Notes: generated by a model not told the origin, from the letters alone. DNA of 32,591 bases from Tritrichomonas foetus (GCA_001839685.1 MLAK01000553.1:39512-72102); one strand, 5' to 3'. Shown: positions 7,876-18,243, counted from the stretch's first letter. A program made the numbers and translations.

Positions 7876-10728
7876 ATGATACCTTCATTTGCGAGCTTCG
7901 ATTACTTAACAGAAGAAGAAATAAAAGAAAAATTGGAGCAAATGAAGATGTCGCATATGTCATCATCACAAACAATTTCAATCATCAAAAAATTACTATC
8001 ATCAACATCAGAGCCTGAGATGGTCATTGAAGAAATTCCAAATTTACTTGTCTGTACTTCAAATGACTTTCTTTCATTATATCCTGTTTTTAATTCATTG
8101 ATAATGGAGAACCCATTGTGTGTTTCTTCACTTTTGACCATTTTGCCATCTTTTGATTATGACTCCTCTTCAAAACCACAGGCACATGAATTAGCGATTG
8201 AGATATTTGAAAAAATAGAGGATAATCAAATTCCCGTTTTAATTCCATTTCTGCTCAATACAATTTCTAATAATACAATTTCCCTTTTATATACACAATT
8301 GAAAGATATTTTAACAGTTCATGAAAATCCTTCATATTATAAAGTTTTTGAAGAATCAGTAAGACCACATCTCACTTTGTTTTTCAATTGTGTTAAAAAT
8401 GAAAACAATTGGACTTTCTTTGATTTCTTCATTTTATTGATTTCTCAAATAAGACCGAATCTTCGAACACACATACCAAATTTGGTTTGGAATTCTATTA
8501 TCAAAAACACTTTGACATTTTCTGATCTAGAATCGTTTTTTGAACATGCTGAAATTATTACTCCAAGATATCATTTATTAACATCTCTTTTTGATATAAT
8601 GATGAATAATGTTCCTAAATGCTATGAAATTTCTGCCATTTATTCGTTGTCAAAGTGTGCAATAAAAATAATTGAGTGTTATTCAAATCTTTCATCCAAT
8701 TTTATTGATGATATGATTAGTTATGTTTTGAATGGTACTGATTTCTTAGCTAATATTGCAAGTAACTGTTTAAATAATATTATGGCACAACATTTTTATA
8801 GCCATGTTTTAGATTTAGATGATTGTTTATCACAATCAAACTATCTTTCGAGTATTGCTCGACACACACTTTGCAACTTAATTGCAAAAAGTGTGATATT
8901 TGAACAACAGCAGCAGTCAGTTTTAATGATTTCTCTCCAGAAAAAACTTTTTCATCCTTCATTGCAATTAGTTGAGGCAGGGATTTCACTTGCACTCCAT
9001 TTAAAGGATTTACTCAACTTTGATGAAATATTTGAATGGATTTTGAAAGCAATCAGTGTAAATCGACTAGTCGAAGCATCTGTAAATCCTTCTGTTTTAT
9101 TGTCAGTGATTGATTTAATTTGGTCAATAAAAGATACTATTATAACAAATAGAGAATCATTGAAACATGTGAAAGATTTTTGTTGGGAAATTTTGAAGCA
9201 ATTTCAAGTGATTGTAACCCTTAACAAAAAGGATTCAACAATAGGTAACAATAGAAATAAATATACTATATCGACAAAAAATATTCTTTCTGATCAACAT
9301 GCTGAACTTTGTGGAGAAGCAATTGTATTATTAAATTACATACATAATAAAATATTAAATGAATCGCATGGTAAAAATAATGATGAAGAAAATTATGAAT
9401 ACAGCGAAAACGAAGATGAAATTGAAGGAAAAAATAAGTTTTTAAATGATATTTCTTTATTATGTTTTAAAGTTCCAGCCGAATTTATCTCTATGGCTTC
9501 TGATACTAACAATGATAAAATAAAATTAAAATCTGAACATATTAGAATATTAAATAAAACGAGATCAATGATGGTTCCAATTATCTATAGATTGAAATCA
9601 GATGATATTGCTATAATTCGTTATTATATGGAAATTATTAATAAAATTGACGAATTCTTTTTATCACCCAATGTAATTAAAATGAGGACAGTATCAAATT
9701 TATTTGAATTTACTTATTTCCCAATAGATTTTGTTTTTAATATATTAATGGAAAGTTTCTTTGAATTCCCTGATGATTTAAATTTGCTTTACTTATTGTT
9801 CAACTCTCTGTATGTATTTTTCATTGATTCTGTGACACACCGTTTTGCGCTTCATGACAAAATTTCTTTTGTGAATTCTAGTCTACCAGAAAATTTTATT
9901 CCTCGAATTGTAACCATAATTAGTCGAATTATCCATCTTTCTGTTCTTTGGAGAAAAGAGAGTAATATGCTCTTAGTGAAAAGATGTATACGCGCAGCTT
10001 CGTATGGACTTGATTTTATTGCTTTTTGCATCTCATGTGGAATAAATACTGATTTTAACTATTCAGATGATGCAATAAACATGTTAAGCTTTAATGAAGA
10101 TGCAGGAATTGCATGCAGATTAATTTTATTAGGTTATTTTATGAATATTAATAAATCGGATTTAGCTAATCTCGCTAAACAATGCTTTGATGAACAAAAG
10201 TTAACTTGTGATCTCTGTGAAACACGAAATATTTATCCATTTGGATTTCCAGATTTGAATGAAGTTGTTCGACCAATGAATGAAGGAGCCAATTGGCGTC
10301 TTCTAGTTTATCTTTCACTTCAATTCTCTGATTTTGATTCTTTTGAAGAACAATTTAATAGAATTGTGGATCAAATAAATGATCAACGAATAGAAATCCA
10401 AATGTGTTTCCTTTTAATTGACTTACTCATTTCTAGACTTGAAGAGTTTCATTTTGATTATTTTGAGCAAATAATAGAAATTTCTTTCAAGTTATTTAAA
10501 GTTTTTACTCTTTGTGACTTAACAATTCTGAGAGCAATAAATAAATTGCTTCATAACATAAATGCTATCCAAAAGAAAAATAACATTCAGTTCGATTATT
10601 CACCAGATTTACCACAATTTTTCCAAAACAAATTCCAACAATTTGGAAATATTCAAAATAAGACACAATTGAAGAACACCATTGCTCTAATTCAAGGGGA
10701 GTGTGAATTACTATTTAACACCAAATAG
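7876..10728 (+). CDS. Large alpha-solenoid protein, candidate FANCD2/FANCI relative
   Basis: The protein has 950 residues, nearly all helical and HEAT-like, with no membrane segment or enzyme motif. The N-terminal third recalls FANCD2. Residues 116-145 (DNQIPVLIPFLLNTIS onward) resemble the 'D-I-P-V-L-V-x-F-I-L' helix pair followed by a 'V-I-S-x-L-R-x-x-L' helix. The helices at about 170-360 follow in the same order. Near 332-352 the pattern L-x-x-L-x-A-K-S, then an L-Q-K-K-L element, parallels the FANCD2 segment that carries the monoubiquitinated lysine, making K338 the counterpart candidate. FANCD2 clamps DNA with FANCI during crosslink repair. At 950 residues it is shorter than either family member (about 1300-1450). 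An acidic insert (about 500-520) interrupts the solenoid. The ATG at 7876 is the first after an in-frame TAG. An importin-like or other HEAT protein remains possible. Confidence 0.5.
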   Translation: MIPSFASFDYLTEEEIKEKLEQMKMSHMSSSQTISIIKKLLSSTSEPEMVIEEIPNLLVCTSNDFLSLYPVFNSLIMENPLCVSSLLTILPSFDYDSSSKPQAHELAIEIFEKIEDNQIPVLIPFLLNTISNNTISLLYTQLKDILTVHENPSYYKVFEESVRPHLTLFFNCVKNENNWTFFDFFILLISQIRPNLRTHIPNLVWNSIIKNTLTFSDLESFFEHAEIITPRYHLLTSLFDIMMNNVPKCYEISAIYSLSKCAIKIIECYSNLSSNFIDDMISYVLNGTDFLANIASNCLNNIMAQHFYSHVLDLDDCLSQSNYLSSIARHTLCNLIAKSVIFEQQQQSVLMISLQKKLFHPSLQLVEAGISLALHLKDLLNFDEIFEWILKAISVNRLVEASVNPSVLLSVIDLIWSIKDTIITNRESLKHVKDFCWEILKQFQVIVTLNKKDSTIGNNRNKYTISTKNILSDQHAELCGEAIVLLNYIHNKILNESHGKNNDEENYEYSENEDEIEGKNKFLNDISLLCFKVPAEFISMASDTNNDKIKLKSEHIRILNKTRSMMVPIIYRLKSDDIAIIRYYMEIINKIDEFFLSPNVIKMRTVSNLFEFTYFPIDFVFNILMESFFEFPDDLNLLYLLFNSLYVFFIDSVTHRFALHDKISFVNSSLPENFIPRIVTIISRIIHLSVLWRKESNMLLVKRCIRAASYGLDFIAFCISCGINTDFNYSDDAINMLSFNEDAGIACRLILLGYFMNINKSDLANLAKQCFDEQKLTCDLCETRNIYPFGFPDLNEVVRPMNEGANWRLLVYLSLQFSDFDSFEEQFNRIVDQINDQRIEIQMCFLLIDLLISRLEEFHFDYFEQIIEISFKLFKVFTLCDLTILRAINKLLHNINAIQKKNNIQFDYSPDLPQFFQNKFQQFGNIQNKTQLKNTIALIQGECELLFNTK

Positions 10729-11111
10729 TTAATTTTCAGACATTTAACTGTTCAAGTCAAATATCTAGGAGGGACAATCTCCAACATTTGTTTGCCTTGA
10801 ATTTAGACAATTCTTTCATATGAAGTATTTAAAAATCTATTGTGAATTGAAAAATGATATTCACCAGTGATGTTATTTCAAGTTTTGTTATATAGGAAAG
10901 AATATCCCCGACTGTTCAAATATATATATAATATTTTTACTAAATATATAGATTATTGAAGTTTTTTGGCTTATCGTTTTTATTTTTATGTTTGTTTTCA
11001 TCCTTTTGAATGCTTTTCTTTCTATTTAATTTGATTTGATTGAAAATTGTGATGAATGATTAGTCTTTAATAAAATAACGTATTATTCAATTTTTCTGCA
11101 TCTACTAGTTA
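10729..11111. other. AT-rich intergenic region
   Basis: 3' flank of the solenoid gene and of the small minus-strand candidate gene. It has ATATAT runs near 10920-10950 and one copy (11072-11095) of a 24-base word that recurs just after the DOCK stop codon. No gene is seen. Confidence 0.55.
11072..11095 (+). repeat. 24-bp near-identical repeat, copy 1
   Basis: It begins AAAATAACG and continues through ATTATTCAATTTTT, with T at the tenth base. The second copy at 18229-18252 differs only there (C). The two copies bracket the DOCK gene in the same orientation. ATAACG contains a TAACG core of the kind bound by trichomonad Myb factors; that link is only inference. Confidence 0.45.
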
Positions 11112-11330
11112 TTATAATTCACTATTAAGCTTTTTGTCATCACCAATTGAGAATAGACCCATAATTCGTTTATCCAATTGAATATCACTTTCGCGCCAAT
11201 GCCGGTGTGATTTTACTATCATGCAAATCATAGTTAGACTATGAATATAGGGAAATAACGGTCTGTAAAAGGAATTTCCAACCAAAATATAATATTTTTC
11301 GAGAATTTTTTCATATCTCGAAAAATGCAT
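11112..11330 (-). CDS. Possible small protein of unknown function (72 residues)
   Basis: An ATG-initiated frame of 72 residues whose composition is mixed (aromatic, charged and Cys/Met residues) rather than the Phe/Ile/Lys/Asn noise of nearby AT-rich frames. It has a helix-like start (MHFSRYEKILEKYYILVGN), a hydrophobic centre (LTMICMIV near 32-39) and a basic SHRHWRESD segment. The underlying DNA is locally less AT-biased, with CGCGCCAATGCCGGTG on the plus strand. It would share a 130-bp divergent promoter with the DOCK gene. I do not recognise the family. It could be a true small gene or a chance frame. Confidence 0.4.
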   Translation of the reverse strand: MHFSRYEKILEKYYILVGNSFYRPLFPYIHSLTMICMIVKSHRHWRESDIQLDKRIMGLFSIGDDKKLNSEL

Positions 11331-11435
11331 TTAATTTTCATCATAAAACAACTCTATTTCCCCCATTCAAAAGCTCTCTCAAAAACTATTTTTTATGATA
11401 TCATCATCGAAGAAAAAGCTATCGTTCACATAAGC

Positions 11436-11443
11436 AACTTTTT
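11436..11443 (+). promoter_or_regulatory. AACTTTTT word upstream of the DOCK gene
   Basis: AACTTTTT located 17 bp before the DOCK ATG, in the 130-bp spacer shared with the divergent small gene. It is the same word as in the 17-bp palindrome at 5330-5346 and in the MutL and INTS7 upstream elements. Confidence 0.3.
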
Positions 11444-11460
11444 ATTTATTTTTGATTTCC

Positions 11461-14400
11461 ATGTCTGAAAAATCGAAAGAATCCGAGAATGTGGAGGAAG
11501 AAACCGAATACGAATACGAAGAAGATTCTTCCTCCGATGACAAATCGTCAAGCTCTCGAGAAAGAGCTCTTCAGAATTTACCAAAATCAGATAAACAAAA
11601 GAAGGACAAGAAAAAGCACCATTCAGACAGCGAGAAAAAAGACGATAAGGAAGAAAAAGAAGAATCCGCCGAACAAAATCGTGGAGAAGAAACGAAAGAT
11701 CGAGATGACGAATCAGATTTAAGCAAATCGAAAGACTCTTCCAAAGAAAAATTAAACGACGACGAAACTCCTGCAAGTGGAGATGACAATGAAGCCAAAA
11801 ATTCGGCCGGTGATGAGGAAAATAAGCCCGCGGAACCATCTTCAGAAATTAACGACGAAAACGTTTCAAACGAAAATAATGAAGAGCCAGTCGAAAAAGA
11901 AGGAAAGGCCGAGAAGAAACAAAAATCAAAAGAACACAAAAGCAGCGATAAGCATGATAAAAAACATCACGATAAAAAAGACAAAAATAAGAAGTCTGAA
12001 AAAAGTGAAAAGAAAGAGAAAAAGCATCACGACAAGAAAGATAAAAATGAAAAATCTGAAAAGTCTGAAAAAAGTGAAAAGTCTGAAAAAAGTGAAAAAC
12101 CTGAAAAAAGTGAAAAACCTGAAAAAAGTGAAAAACCTGAAAAAAGTGAAAAGTCTGAAAAAAGCGGCAAGAAAGGGAAAAAGCACCATGATAAGAAACA
12201 CCCTGATAGGACCACATCAGAAGAAAACATCAAGGAAGAGGCTTTGCCGTTAGATGTCAACAGCTCCAACGAAGTTCTTTTGAAGACCGATGAGAACTTC
12301 TCGCTAATTTGTACACAGTCAGTTTTATCCAACAATTTACAACTCGTCTTAAATCAAATTCATGACGCTCAACAAAAACTCGACATCAATGGATTTTTGA
12401 CAAGCATTGAACAAGAAATCAACCAATTACGAGGAAATTTGAACGGTGATGAAGTTATTGCCAAAAATGATGCCAATAAACATGTCGTGACTTTAAAGAA
12501 TCTTATCAAAAATGTCACAGATGCATGGAATCCACCATTAACAGATCAAGTTCATGAAAATTTAACACAAATTCGAATTCAGCTTAACAATTCGATTTAT
12601 TCATTACGTGGAACTGAAGTTCCTTTAAGTGAATTCAAATCATTGGAACCAGAGTTCCTAAGCAAATTCATTTTGAAAATATTTTCAAAAATCGATGATC
12701 ATAATAAATTCTTCGAAGCAGTTAAAACAGCATCAAAGATCGTTGTGAACAGAGATATCGCTCTTCTAGAAGAAGGATCAACACACTTGGCAAATTATAT
12801 CAATTCACCAAAAGAATCATTTGAAGATTTGGTCAAAAATATGTACTATGCATTCCTTTATTACCTTTCTGCAGCAGCCGCTTGCAAGTACTATGTAAGA
12901 AATGATTTTGAAGAGTGTGTGACCAAGTTCCTCGAATGTGATGAAAATTCAGAAGAACTTGGAATCATTTGTTTCAACATTCTCGAACATTTTTATGATA
13001 TCCGTAAGAAAGCTAATCCACGTTCCGTTGAAAAAGAACATGATACCCTTGTTAAAGATCTTTATTATAGTTTGGCTGATCCAAAACATATGGATTTGGG
13101 TATTACATATTATTATCTCAATGTTTATGCCAGTAATAGCCGCCATTTGCTTCTTTATAAGAAGGTTCTTGCAGATATTGTTTCTTGTTTCCATGGTCGA
13201 AAGAAAATCAAAAATATCAATTTCGATGAACCAATGGATCTTCTCAAAAAAGACGTTCCTTCTGGTTTCTTAGGCTTTGTTAAAGAGGTACCTGAAGTGT
13301 TTAAGAGTGAACCATTAAAAGTAGTTGATGCTGACGTTTTACCAAATATTGATGAAAACTTAAATCCACATTATTACTTTAATAATAATTGGGTTCTCAA
13401 TTCATTAATTTCAAACGGATTTACATATGAAACAACAAAATCCATTAATCCTGAATACAACCAACTATCAACAGTTGAAATAAATAATGAACTTAATCTT
13501 CCAAAACAAGAAGTTATTCGTGCGCAAACTTATATTCATGTTCCAACTGTTGGTCAAATGTCCAGATATATTTCTGATTCTACGCACAGTTTAAATGTAG
13601 AATTCACTGAACTTGGAAAGATTTACAAATCAAATTATTCACACATTGAACCTAAAAAGATTCCTGTTGCTCCATTTGTTTCAGATAACCAATTCTTGTC
13701 ATTCAAGATTAATAAATTAACGCTTGATGGTTGTGAAGTTAATGATTTAACAGGAATGGTTTACATCCTTGATGAAGAATCAGGAAATCCAACTTCTGAG
13801 CCACTATTCTTTTATTATAATAAGAAGAAAATCAACTTTTTGAATAGAGAAAGCAATAATGCAATCTTCCCAGTTGCTACAAATGATAAACAACATCTAG
13901 TTCTTCGCCTCTTCCATCAACAATCAATTGACCCTGGAGATTTCTATAAATTCATTCATAATCCAAAACATAAAACACAACTTTTGCAATCTCCTTTCAA
14001 CTTTGCAGTATCTTCAATCCCACTCTTTGATAATAATGCCACTTTAATTAAATCAAAGGCATTTAAAGATAATTTCCATCTAATATCTGGAACACCTCAT
14101 CTTGCATCAGATAAACAGTTAATCAGTGCTCTTCAAAAGCCAGCAACACAGAATTTACAAGTTCAAACAGAAATTGAACTTGAACTGCTCAATGAAGCAC
14201 CAAAACAAGGATTCACAAGAACTTTCCTTGAAAGAGAAGCAGATAAAGTCTTGATGTCATCAACAAGAATGTCAATAGCATCAGTTGATCCAATTATTAC
14301 TATTTCAAACATTCGTTTCACATTCAGAAATCCACCAAAAGGTACATATGTTTACTTTACTGCATTTTTCCTTGAAAAAGAAGAAAATATTAAGAATCCA

Positions 14401-17400
14401 ACAGGTATTCCTAATATTTTAAGCTACACTAATTCATCACCACAAGCACAGTATCTTTCATCAACCATTCCAACAAATAAAGTTTGTGAATTTCCCGATG
14501 TTATTCGATTCTTCGTTGATCATAAACTTCCAAAAATCTCACATATTTTGTTCCACTTTTACACTTCAACACCAGGTGAAAAGAACTATCAAGCTAAAGT
14601 TTATAAAGCTTCTGTTCTTCCACTTTACTCTGTTGAAAATAATCCACTTCGAAGTGATGATAAAGTAGACATTCCACTTTTCGAATTCAAGCAAGTTCAA
14701 CCAAACAAATATGTTTATCCAGGTAAATTATCAACCCAATCACGCACACTTTGTTCAGTTTCTGTACCACCAGCTTATGTCCCACCAATGCCATTCATTG
14801 ATTTGCCATCAACACCAGTTGGTGGAGAAGTAAAAGAAATTGAATTCGATAAAATGAAGGAAAGTTTAAGAATTGAATCATTCATGCCAGTTGTTGGCCG
14901 ATTTTTGTCAATTGTTGGTCCAAAGAACATTTTATCCTTTGTTAAATACTTGGCTTCATTTGAACAAGCCAAAATCAGTCAACTTCTCCTTCAATACACT
15001 TACCACAATTTCAATCCACTTCGACTAGGAAAAGATTTCCCACAGCGCTTCTTTGCTGCATATGCTGGCACTTTGTCGCCTTATTTGAAAGTTGATAATA
15101 CTGCTGATAATGTTCTCCATTTGATCCACTTCATAAAGACTGCAAATTACTTCATTGGATTTGCAACAGTGACAATTCTTGCACTTCGTAAAGAAGATAT
15201 TCCAATAGAAGGTGAATTAAATAATGATATCATAAAATTCACGAAAGCAATGAGTGCTTTAATTTCAATTCTTGCACAACTTTCAATGGCAACTGAAGTG
15301 AATAAATTATTCGCAGAATACATGTTCTTAATTACACCTATTGTTGGTATTGAACCATGTCTTCAAATTATAAATGATCATTTGAAGAGATTTAATAACG
15401 ATGCACTCTTTGAATTCGATTTGAAGCCACTATTCCCACCACCACCTGAAGTGAAACCAAAGCATCCACCTCCCGAGCCACCAATTCCAAAACCAGAAGT
15501 TGTCCTTGAAGATATAGCAGTTCGTGGTTTATCAATGAAAGTCGATTTCATTAAGCCATTTGTTCGAAACAATAATCTTCTTGCGAATACGGCTTATTCA
15601 GAATCAAAGATTCTGAAAATCTTCCAGATCTTAATAGATTCCCTTAATGAATCAATGACAAGATCAAGACCACTTGCAATTGAATTCATTATGCTGCTTT
15701 CAGAATTTGTAAGAACTGTTGAATACTTTTCGACAATTTCTATGAAATGCGCAAATGTTTTCATTCCATATCTTGTTTTTGCAATGAATCATGTTGATTC
15801 TGACTTGTTTAATGATAATTATCCGCTTTATCAGCATTTCCTTATTCCTGTTTTATTTGTACTTCATACTGCACAAAAGACAGTACTTATTGATTTCATT
15901 CGCAAGCTTCCTGAAACAGATAAAACAAGATTCATTAAATTCCTTGAATCCATGATTGTTCGAATTCTAACACCATCCAAGAATTTCGATCCCTTAGCTC
16001 CATTAAACGTTAGTACCTGTACCAATGCTGATTCTGAACTTGCTGAAGTTCAAAAAATCGCAGAAGGTTCAAAGAGTATCAATTATGTGATTTTCAATGA
16101 ACTTACTGCACGTATTCTTGACTTTACAGGTGATTATTTAAATAAAGCCAAGAAAGATGAAGTTACTGAAAATCAATCAATTGCACTTGCATCGTTATAT
16201 ACCAGACTTCTTGGTCCACATCAACTTGCTTCCAATTTCTGTGATGTTTTATTGGCTATTTCGAAGTTAATTGATTCATGTTACAGCAGATTCTTCTTCA
16301 CGCACACTGATTCCTTCGATAAGCTGATTTATACCGCTATGCATCTTGTTAAACGTAATTTAAGGATTGCTCGTTCATCAGGTGTTGCTCTTCTCATTCA
16401 TTACATGTATGTTGATCATTTAACAACAGAAAACATCTTGATATCCATGCATCATATAATTGATAACTTTGTAGTTGCAATTTTTGACTGTCCTATTTAT
16501 AAGATCTCTCTTTATAAGAGTTTACTTGATCGATTCAAGCTATTCATTACTTCTTATCGAATTGATGACTTTGTCAAACTTGTTTCTGCACGATTTGATT
16601 CATTTAAGATCATTTATGATGCCTGTGCACAAATGCGATCATCGAATAAATCACCTGAACTTCGGGTTCGAATGATGCATCGAATTGCTGATACTTTATA
16701 TGGATTCCCACTTCTCCGACTGAAATGGCTTCGTAAAATTGTAGAAAACAACGCAGAAGGTTTCTTCTGGGCGCAAGCATTTGAAGCTCAACTTCAAGTA
16801 GTTGCATTAATTGATCAAATGATTAGAAACATTAATGATGAACATATTCCTGTACTTGATTTCTCATTTGCTGCTAGGACTCAAGAAGAAAAGAATGTAA
16901 ACATTTCCCACTGTAAAGAACAACTTAGAAACATTCTCATTAAAGACCTACGTCCAGAAAATGATGTTTTCAACGTGAAAGGACTCATTGATAACATCAA
17001 CATTGCCATCCAACAAGGAAATGATGCCAATCTTCACTGGCAAGTTCGTGAATGTTATATGATTTTAATAACAATCTACGAATTTAAGAGAGACATTGAC
17101 ATGCTTTCAAGTCTAGTTGTCGAATTGAGCAACACTTACGAATTAATAGACAGTCATCAACAATGCATGGTTTCAAATGCACAATCTTCACAACCAGGAG
17201 GAAATGCACAGCTTTTAGCACAATTATTAGCTGCTGCTGCACAAAAAGGTTCACCGAAGCCACCACTTCCACCGCCTCATTCGCATCCACCTCCTCCAAA
17301 TGCACCACCTCCACCGCCGTCTCCAGGATCACAACAACAACAACAAAATTCTGTTCATGGACCTCCACTTCACTTTTATTTAGTTGAAAAAAGACATAAT

Positions 17401-18228
17401 AGTCAATATGAACTTAGACAAATTTATGCATCTACAATTAGTTCATTGAAGATGTTCACTGATTTCTTGAATAAAGCACCTGTTGCTCGTTTCGATTATG
17501 GTGCAAATGCAGTTGACTTCAAGACAACTGTTGACGCTGCACAAAATATACAAAATGGTATAGTTGTTTCCCCAATAGAATCTGATGTTGATCCTTCATT
17601 CACCAACAATGTAAATGTTTTCATCCAAAATGCATTCTTTGATGCCAAGCAATGGAATGTTATTGCTCAACGAAGGTTCATATTCAAGACAACAAGACCA
17701 CATCCAACAACCAATATCGTTGCAACTGTTGAAAGCGTTGAAGTTAAAGAATATACTAAGCTTGAGGCATTCCAGCTTCACGTGAATGAATGTGTTGAAA
17801 GATTAGCAAGAGAAAGGAGTTCAGTCACATCAATAATTCCACAACGCCAAATGTTGGAGAGGTGGCAAGGTGTTAAACCTGTTCTTTCTGTCAAAAAGCT
17901 AATCAAAGCACTTGAAGATGCAATATTTGGAAAAGATATTGCACTCGCCGCAATTAAAGATGCAAAAATGAATCCAGGACCTAATATTAAAATAATTAAG
18001 AGAATGGCGAATGTCTGGATTGATGAGGTAGAATTATCTTTGAGAGTTCTTCAAGCTACAATAGATGAGATTCAAGATAAAGATCAATATATTAAGGCGT
18101 ATAATAAACTTAAGGATGCTGCTGAAAAGGCCGTGAATGAGCTTATTCCTGGTAGAAAACTTGATACATCAGAAATTCCGCTTGCTACAGATCCACTCGT
18201 GTATTTCCGTGAATACGAAGAATTCTAA
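11461..18228 (+). CDS. DOCK-family (zizimin-like) Rho-GTPase exchange factor with Lys/Glu/Ser-rich N-terminus
   Basis: A single 2255-residue frame. Residues 1-260 are highly charged, with KHHDKK blocks and an EKSEK(S/P) tandem repeat. Residues about 780-870 (EPLFFYYNKKKINF, then NAIFPVATNDKQHLVLRLF) resemble the region N-terminal to DHR-1 in DOCK-C/D proteins. DHR-1 (C2) is at about 940-1110, including HILFHFYTSTPG and the following PLYS loop. An alpha-helical middle carries a Pro-rich linker (about 1325-1347). DHR-2 covers about 1855-2255, with the lobe-A helices, a VSPIE strand, RRFIFKTTRPHP (2071-2082), and the nucleotide-sensor region near 2137-2160. DHR-2 catalyses GDP/GTP exchange on Rac/Cdc42-type GTPases. 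Lobe A holds a Pro-rich and Gln-run insert (about 1895-1970). The start is the ATG at 11461; the frame is open slightly further upstream but with no ATG there. AACTTTTT lies 17 bp upstream. Confidence 0.85.
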   Translation: MSEKSKESENVEEETEYEYEEDSSSDDKSSSSRERALQNLPKSDKQKKDKKKHHSDSEKKDDKEEKEESAEQNRGEETKDRDDESDLSKSKDSSKEKLNDDETPASGDDNEAKNSAGDEENKPAEPSSEINDENVSNENNEEPVEKEGKAEKKQKSKEHKSSDKHDKKHHDKKDKNKKSEKSEKKEKKHHDKKDKNEKSEKSEKSEKSEKSEKPEKSEKPEKSEKPEKSEKSEKSGKKGKKHHDKKHPDRTTSEENIKEEALPLDVNSSNEVLLKTDENFSLICTQSVLSNNLQLVLNQIHDAQQKLDINGFLTSIEQEINQLRGNLNGDEVIAKNDANKHVVTLKNLIKNVTDAWNPPLTDQVHENLTQIRIQLNNSIYSLRGTEVPLSEFKSLEPEFLSKFILKIFSKIDDHNKFFEAVKTASKIVVNRDIALLEEGSTHLANYINSPKESFEDLVKNMYYAFLYYLSAAAACKYYVRNDFEECVTKFLECDENSEELGIICFNILEHFYDIRKKANPRSVEKEHDTLVKDLYYSLADPKHMDLGITYYYLNVYASNSRHLLLYKKVLADIVSCFHGRKKIKNINFDEPMDLLKKDVPSGFLGFVKEVPEVFKSEPLKVVDADVLPNIDENLNPHYYFNNNWVLNSLISNGFTYETTKSINPEYNQLSTVEINNELNLPKQEVIRAQTYIHVPTVGQMSRYISDSTHSLNVEFTELGKIYKSNYSHIEPKKIPVAPFVSDNQFLSFKINKLTLDGCEVNDLTGMVYILDEESGNPTSEPLFFYYNKKKINFLNRESNNAIFPVATNDKQHLVLRLFHQQSIDPGDFYKFIHNPKHKTQLLQSPFNFAVSSIPLFDNNATLIKSKAFKDNFHLISGTPHLASDKQLISALQKPATQNLQVQTEIELELLNEAPKQGFTRTFLEREADKVLMSSTRMSIASVDPIITISNIRFTFRNPPKGTYVYFTAFFLEKEENIKNPTGIPNILSYTNSSPQAQYLSSTIPTNKVCEFPDVIRFFVDHKLPKISHILFHFYTSTPGEKNYQAKVYKASVLPLYSVENNPLRSDDKVDIPLFEFKQVQPNKYVYPGKLSTQSRTLCSVSVPPAYVPPMPFIDLPSTPVGGEVKEIEFDKMKESLRIESFMPVVGRFLSIVGPKNILSFVKYLASFEQAKISQLLLQYTYHNFNPLRLGKDFPQRFFAAYAGTLSPYLKVDNTADNVLHLIHFIKTANYFIGFATVTILALRKEDIPIEGELNNDIIKFTKAMSALISILAQLSMATEVNKLFAEYMFLITPIVGIEPCLQIINDHLKRFNNDALFEFDLKPLFPPPPEVKPKHPPPEPPIPKPEVVLEDIAVRGLSMKVDFIKPFVRNNNLLANTAYSESKILKIFQILIDSLNESMTRSRPLAIEFIMLLSEFVRTVEYFSTISMKCANVFIPYLVFAMNHVDSDLFNDNYPLYQHFLIPVLFVLHTAQKTVLIDFIRKLPETDKTRFIKFLESMIVRILTPSKNFDPLAPLNVSTCTNADSELAEVQKIAEGSKSINYVIFNELTARILDFTGDYLNKAKKDEVTENQSIALASLYTRLLGPHQLASNFCDVLLAISKLIDSCYSRFFFTHTDSFDKLIYTAMHLVKRNLRIARSSGVALLIHYMYVDHLTTENILISMHHIIDNFVVAIFDCPIYKISLYKSLLDRFKLFITSYRIDDFVKLVSARFDSFKIIYDACAQMRSSNKSPELRVRMMHRIADTLYGFPLLRLKWLRKIVENNAEGFFWAQAFEAQLQVVALIDQMIRNINDEHIPVLDFSFAARTQEEKNVNISHCKEQLRNILIKDLRPENDVFNVKGLIDNINIAIQQGNDANLHWQVRECYMILITIYEFKRDIDMLSSLVVELSNTYELIDSHQQCMVSNAQSSQPGGNAQLLAQLLAAAAQKGSPKPPLPPPHSHPPPPNAPPPPPSPGSQQQQQNSVHGPPLHFYLVEKRHNSQYELRQIYASTISSLKMFTDFLNKAPVARFDYGANAVDFKTTVDAAQNIQNGIVVSPIESDVDPSFTNNVNVFIQNAFFDAKQWNVIAQRRFIFKTTRPHPTTNIVATVESVEVKEYTKLEAFQLHVNECVERLARERSSVTSIIPQRQMLERWQGVKPVLSVKKLIKALEDAIFGKDIALAAIKDAKMNPGPNIKIIKRMANVWIDEVELSLRVLQATIDEIQDKDQYIKAYNKLKDAAEKAVNELIPGRKLDTSEIPLATDPLVYFREYEEF
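11962..12170 (+). repeat. Coding tandem repeats: KHHDKK blocks and 18-bp EKSEK(S/P) units
   Basis: Within the DOCK gene, three copies encode KHHDKK near 11962, 12022 and 12181. Between about 12049 and 12166 an 18-bp unit (GAAAAAAGTGAAAAACCT and a variant ending TCT) runs in tandem, encoding EKSEKS and EKSEKP. The purine-rich array is long enough to vary in copy number. In the protein it gives a very charged, disordered segment. Confidence 0.85.
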
Positions 18229-18243
18229 AAAATAACGCATTAT

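Noticed and set aside
11489..12335. Several open frames of 77-158 codons on both strands over the DOCK N-terminus
   Set aside because: They are shadows of the purine-rich KEKSEK repeats (poly-Lys or poly-Phe translations) inside a long and recognisable gene.
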